Source of the DNA: Dehalococcoidia bacterium
Lineage (GTDB): Bacteria > Chloroflexota > Dehalococcoidia > UBA2979
Assembly: GCA_009692685.1 (NCBI GenBank)
Contig: SHYS01000026.1
Coordinates: forward strand, 1 to 14,964
DNA length: 14,964 bases
Direction of reading: 5' to 3'
Below, in pieces: positions 13,813 through 14,964 of this stretch. A program made the position numbers and the translations under genes. The notes under the pieces were generated by a model. It saw nothing but the letters and a program-made list of their open reading frames with translations. It made no database searches and was not told the DNA's origin. Position 1 is the first letter of the stretch. Each line of letters begins with the position of its first letter.

Positions 13813-14652
13813 TTAGCCCTCGGTCGTGCCGCGCTTCGCGAGCGCGAAGACGGTCGTGTGGCGCTGGCGGATCAGTTCGCGACCGGTGCCCTCGTACGTC
13901 GAGCAGTCGAAGATGCCGTAGTGATGGCCCTTCCGCTCGTAGGTCTCGTGGAACGTCGCCGTCGTGACAAGGTCGGGAGTTCCTGCGGCAGGCGCCAGCC
14001 ATTGGATATGGCTTTTCGCGTGAATCGCCGGACCGTAGTCATATGTGTGATGCAGCACCCTGATCGGACGCGCCGCCACCCACGCCGGGTGGAGCCGCGC
14101 GCCTGGGCCACGGAACAGCGCGTGGTCGGCCTCCTGGTGGTCCTTCACGAACTCCTCGGAGCCGCGGATACCCTCTGGGCCGCCGAGGGGTGCCAACTGC
14201 CGCCCGATCGGTGCAATCTCCGGGATGAGTGTCGGGTGTACGCGCATTTCCGCCTCGGCGGGGCGCAGCGGCGTCTGCGTCAGCGTGTCGAGCCACGGCG
14301 CGTCGCCGAGGCCGAGTTCGCCGCTGATACGGTCGTGGCCGTCCGCCGCCGTGATCCGCAGCAGCCAGTGGTCGGCCTCCGGTGTTACGGAGATCGTCAG
14401 CTCGTCGCCGGGGTACGTCGGCCGGCGGAACGCGATCTCCACCCAGCCGTGATCCAACCAGCCCGTTCCCAGTGCGCCGAGGATGGCGGGGGATGCCCAG
14501 CCCCAGACTGTCGCCCCACCGACGAGCGCAGCCTGATAGCCGTACTCCTTCGCGCCATCCGTCGAATGGATCGCGTTGCCGATGTCCGGCCGGTCCGGGT
14601 TACCGAGGAACGCGGTGATCTTCCGCTCCCCGCTCTTTCGCTCTGTGGTCAT
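13813..14652 (-). CDS. Double-hotdog MaoC-like dehydratase/hydratase
   Basis: A 279-residue protein that looks like two hotdog domains in tandem. The first half contains GNAIHSTDGAKEYGYQ then LVGGATVWGW (25-52) and RRPTYPGDEL (76-85), resembling the central helix and strand of MaoC-like hydratases. The second half (about 195-275) carries HHTYDYGPAIHAK and a strand-rich end. Asn26 and His29 fit the N-x-x-H part of the R-hydratase motif, but the usual Asp two residues earlier is replaced by Ile24, with Asp23 one position off. It probably hydrates or dehydrates an acyl-CoA, with the chemistry uncertain. AGGGG precedes ATG 14652. It lies 9 bases after the partial CoA-transferase and 20 before the next, all in one operon. 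Confidence 0.65.
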   Translation of the reverse strand: MTTERKSGERKITAFLGNPDRPDIGNAIHSTDGAKEYGYQAALVGGATVWGWASPAILGALGTGWLDHGWVEIAFRRPTYPGDELTISVTPEADHWLLRITAADGHDRISGELGLGDAPWLDTLTQTPLRPAEAEMRVHPTLIPEIAPIGRQLAPLGGPEGIRGSEEFVKDHQEADHALFRGPGARLHPAWVAARPIRVLHHTYDYGPAIHAKSHIQWLAPAAGTPDLVTTATFHETYERKGHHYGIFDCSTYEGTGRELIRQRHTTVFALAKRGTTEG

Positions 14653-14661
14653 AGCAGACCC

Positions 14662-14964
14662 CTACTCGCTCGGTGCACCGAGCCATTCATGCAGGACTTC
14701 GACCGTGTGCTCGCCGAGGTCCTCAGACCACGGCCGGTCAGCCTCGGCAGGCCCGCCTTCGAGGCGGAACGGGCGGCCCGGCACGCGGACGTCGAAGCCG
14801 CGCGGGCCGGGGATCGTGCGCATGAAGTCGCGTGCCTCGAGTTGCGGGCACGAGAAGAGATCGTCCACGGTCTGCACGAGGGCGAACGTCAGGTGCAGCT
14901 TCTCCGCCTGCTCGAACCACTCCTGCGCCGTCTGGCGCTGGAACGGCGGCACGAACAGGTCGAG
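14662..14964 (-). CDS. CaiB/BaiF CoA-transferase, C-terminal part only
   Basis: The frame is open to the right edge, so about 100 C-terminal residues of a longer gene are seen. FALVQTVDDLFSCPQLEARDFM followed by a Pro/Gly-rich strand (RVPGRPFRLEG) and ending GEHTVEVLHEWLG is the usual C-terminal lobe of class III CoA-transferases. The pattern is 'pvxxxxdxxxdpqlxxRxf...pGxPxrx...GexTxevLxexLG'. The catalytic region lies outside the window. It is the furthest upstream gene of the minus-strand operon that can be seen and would be the fourth CoA-transferase gene product here (counting the fusion once). Confidence 0.8.
   Translation of the reverse strand, partial: LDLFVPPFQRQTAQEWFEQAEKLHLTFALVQTVDDLFSCPQLEARDFMRTIPGPRGFDVRVPGRPFRLEGGPAEADRPWSEDLGEHTVEVLHEWLGAPSE

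Noticed and set aside
11373..14652. Assignment to the mesaconyl-CoA transferase/hydratase steps of the 3-hydroxypropionate cycle
   Set aside because: CaiB-type and hotdog proteins match in fold only; the Asp/Ser pair and shifted hotdog motif do not support that specific assignment.

Overview
The window comes from a high-GC bacterium (about two thirds G+C by eye) with tightly packed genes, several GTG starts and frequent gene overlaps. The expansion of class III (CaiB/BaiF-type) CoA-transferases and crotonase-fold enzymes, plus a sterol-carrier-like protein, suggests an aerobic acyl-CoA degrader. A Dehalococcoidia/SAR202-like Chloroflexota or an actinobacterium would both fit. I cannot decide between them from the sequence alone.

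Layout. (1) 1-968: the start of a lipoprotein gene leaves the window on the minus strand. It is followed by about 800 bases without an intact gene, holding two strong inverted repeats and the decayed remains of a transposase. (2) 969-5233, plus strand: a crotonase, a CoA-transferase made of two fused CaiB-like halves, a second (PaaG-like) crotonase overlapping it, and yajQ. (3) 5230-6546, minus strand: an MFS transporter converging on yajQ, the two stop codons sharing one CTAG. (4) 6547-6807: a divergent control region with a good promoter whose -10 box lies inside a 17-bp palindrome. (5) 6808-9919, plus strand: two paralogous ferritin-like proteins, an FmdB-type zinc ribbon and an SCP-2-like carrier. 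The first ferritin-like protein keeps a full set of putative diiron ligands and the second has lost them. (6) 9960-9983: a convergent terminator-like hairpin. (7) 14964-9969, minus strand: a CoA-transferase C-terminus cut by the window edge, a double-hotdog MaoC-like protein, two CoA-transferases (one without and one with the catalytic Asp), a third crotonase and an FMN-type pyridoxamine-oxidase-fold protein. Start and stop codons in the core of this operon overlap.

How the genes may work together. CoA-transferases would activate a carboxylic acid as its CoA thioester, and the crotonase and hotdog proteins would hydrate, isomerise or cleave it. The SCP-2-like protein could hold a hydrophobic substrate, the ferritin-like pair could be a two-subunit diiron oxygenase acting on it, and the MFS protein could import the acid. 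The substrate cannot be read from the sequence. A recurring theme is the pairing of a catalytic protein with a paralog or domain lacking the catalytic residues. It appears in the fused CoA-transferase, in the adjacent CoA-transferase pair and in the ferritin-like pair. The ferritin-like pair with its carrier and zinc ribbon is the best candidate for an undescribed system.
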